Below are positions 63,205 to 64,000 of a stretch of 64,000 nucleotides of DNA, piece after piece. The stretch lies in NCBI RefSeq assembly GCF_033807575.1, contig NC_084713.1, positions 18,761,389 through 18,825,388 of the forward strand. Reading direction: 5' to 3'. Within the stretch, counting starts at the first letter, position 1; every line of letters begins with the position of its first letter. The translations under genes and the position numbers were made by a program. The notes under the pieces were generated by a model. It saw only the letters and a program-made list of their open reading frames with translations, was not told the DNA's origin and searched no databases. This stretch comes from Cydia pomonella (lineage: Eukaryota; Arthropoda; Insecta; Lepidoptera; Tortricidae).

Positions 63205-63421
63205 ATATATATATTATATAGTACATTATCACACAAATTGACCAAGTCCCACGGTAAGCTCAATAAGGCTTGTGTTGCGGGTACTTAGACAACGATATAT
63301 ATATTATGATATATACATATTACACAAAAATATACATATACATAGAAAATATCCATGACTCAGGAACAAATATCCATGCTCAGCACAGGAATAAATGCCC
63401 TTACCAGGATTTGAACGCGTC
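63205..63421 (-). mobile_element. SINE family 2, reverse copy
   Basis: The complement of TAAGCTCAATAAGGCTTGTG, GGGTACTTAGACAACGATAT and GGAATAAATGCCCTTACCAG is the SINE body and head, ending at the B-box region (GGATTTGAACGCG). Confidence 0.75.
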
Positions 63422-63423
63422 AC

Positions 63424-63490
63424 TAGTAGTGACGCTGCCTATGAAGCCGATGGTCCCGGGTTCGAATCCCGATAAGTGCATTTATTTTGC
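63424..63490 (+). mobile_element. SINE family 2 head, forward copy
   Basis: AGTGACGCTGCCTATGAAGC and GGTTCGAATCCCGATAAGTG (intact B box), then CATTTATTTTG. It abuts the reverse copy head to head. Confidence 0.75.
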
Positions 63491-64000
63491 TCCAGAATCA
63501 TGGGTGTTATCTATAGCTTTGTTTAGTTTGAGGCTAGGTCTGTGTAAAATTTTCCCCAAATATTTATTTATTTATATCTTAAAGTTACTCAGTCGCTTCA
63601 ATTAAAATACTTCAAAACAAATCATAAACAAACGTAACAAACAGTCCAGTAAACATTAACATTAGCTCAACTTTTTACTTGTACGAGACGTGCTGTTTCA
63701 GAATTCGCTTAGCGTGCAACTCACAAATTTAATGCTTCATTACCTAGCATTTAAATGCAAAGCCCGTACAAAAAGGTAATTAAGCTGAAGAAATGCAGTG
63801 AAAACTGTACTGCGACCTTCGAAACCTCATACATACCAACTTTAACAACCGAAATTAAACTTTACAGCATCGCAGCAAGGTACCGTTTTGTTTAAATAGT
63901 TGATGAAGATGAGACTTTTGGAAAGTAATGCCGAAATATAAGTAATCGAGTTTTTTCGCGCGATCACGTATTTCAAGTAATCGTTGGCTAATAATCGTCG
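63491..64000. other. no recognised feature
   Basis: AT-rich to the window edge, nothing supported. Confidence 0.5.

Noticed and set aside
1..64000. CRISPR array or bacterial-type operon
   Set aside because: Repeats are dispersed palindromes and retroposons of animal type. No regularly spaced direct repeats with unique spacers and no clustered same-strand genes are present.

Overview
The window reads as AT-rich, TE-dense insect DNA, most likely from a moth or butterfly (Lepidoptera). The basis is recognition of several interspersed repeat types I associate with that order: tRNA-derived SINEs whose body contains GTAAGAGCGTGCGACTTGC, retroposon tails with CAGGCGGGCCGTATGCTTGT, and RTE/Jockey-like LINE C-termini. 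No species can be named. There is no rRNA, no intact tRNA gene and no recognisable conserved host gene.

The only large intact gene is the single gag-pol reading frame (1920 codons) of a complete BEL/Pao LTR retrotransposon at 3610-10135. Its two 343-bp LTRs look identical, it has a 5-bp target duplication (AATAA), a primer site resembling a tRNA-Tyr complement and a polypurine tract. All catalytic motifs I looked for are present, so it is probably a recent insertion.

From 10 to 64 kb the window is a palimpsest of small elements. A 1.78-kb hAT-like non-autonomous element (13511-15286) has a perfect 8-bp duplication and CCGGATCCGG arrays at both ends, with a MITE nested inside. A 231-bp hAT-type foldback lies at 17510-17740. 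At least fourteen decayed LINE fragments are present, nearly all C-terminal or 3' ends. Two or three SINE families occur, some with clear 10-16 bp duplications. A retroposon with a fixed 5' boundary occurs about nine times, and more than twenty palindromic MITE families are present, many in two to twelve copies. Dense clusters lie at 19.4-20.8 kb, 22.6-25.4 kb, 43.8-44.5 kb and 61.6-62.4 kb.

Host-gene signal is weak. Four stretches have coding-like frames beside plausible splice sites: 25628-25805 (+), 31980-32337 (-, two phase-compatible exons), 34951-35202 (+) and 56892-57016 (+). None matches a protein I recognise. The window may be intergenic or intronic sequence between host exons.

No new defence or gene-cluster system was found. 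The most noteworthy items are the intact BEL/Pao element, the hAT-like element with palindromic ends, a 198-bp tandem duplication packed with ATCGAT motifs at 33.4-33.8 kb, and the discrete retroposon sharing its tail with a LINE.
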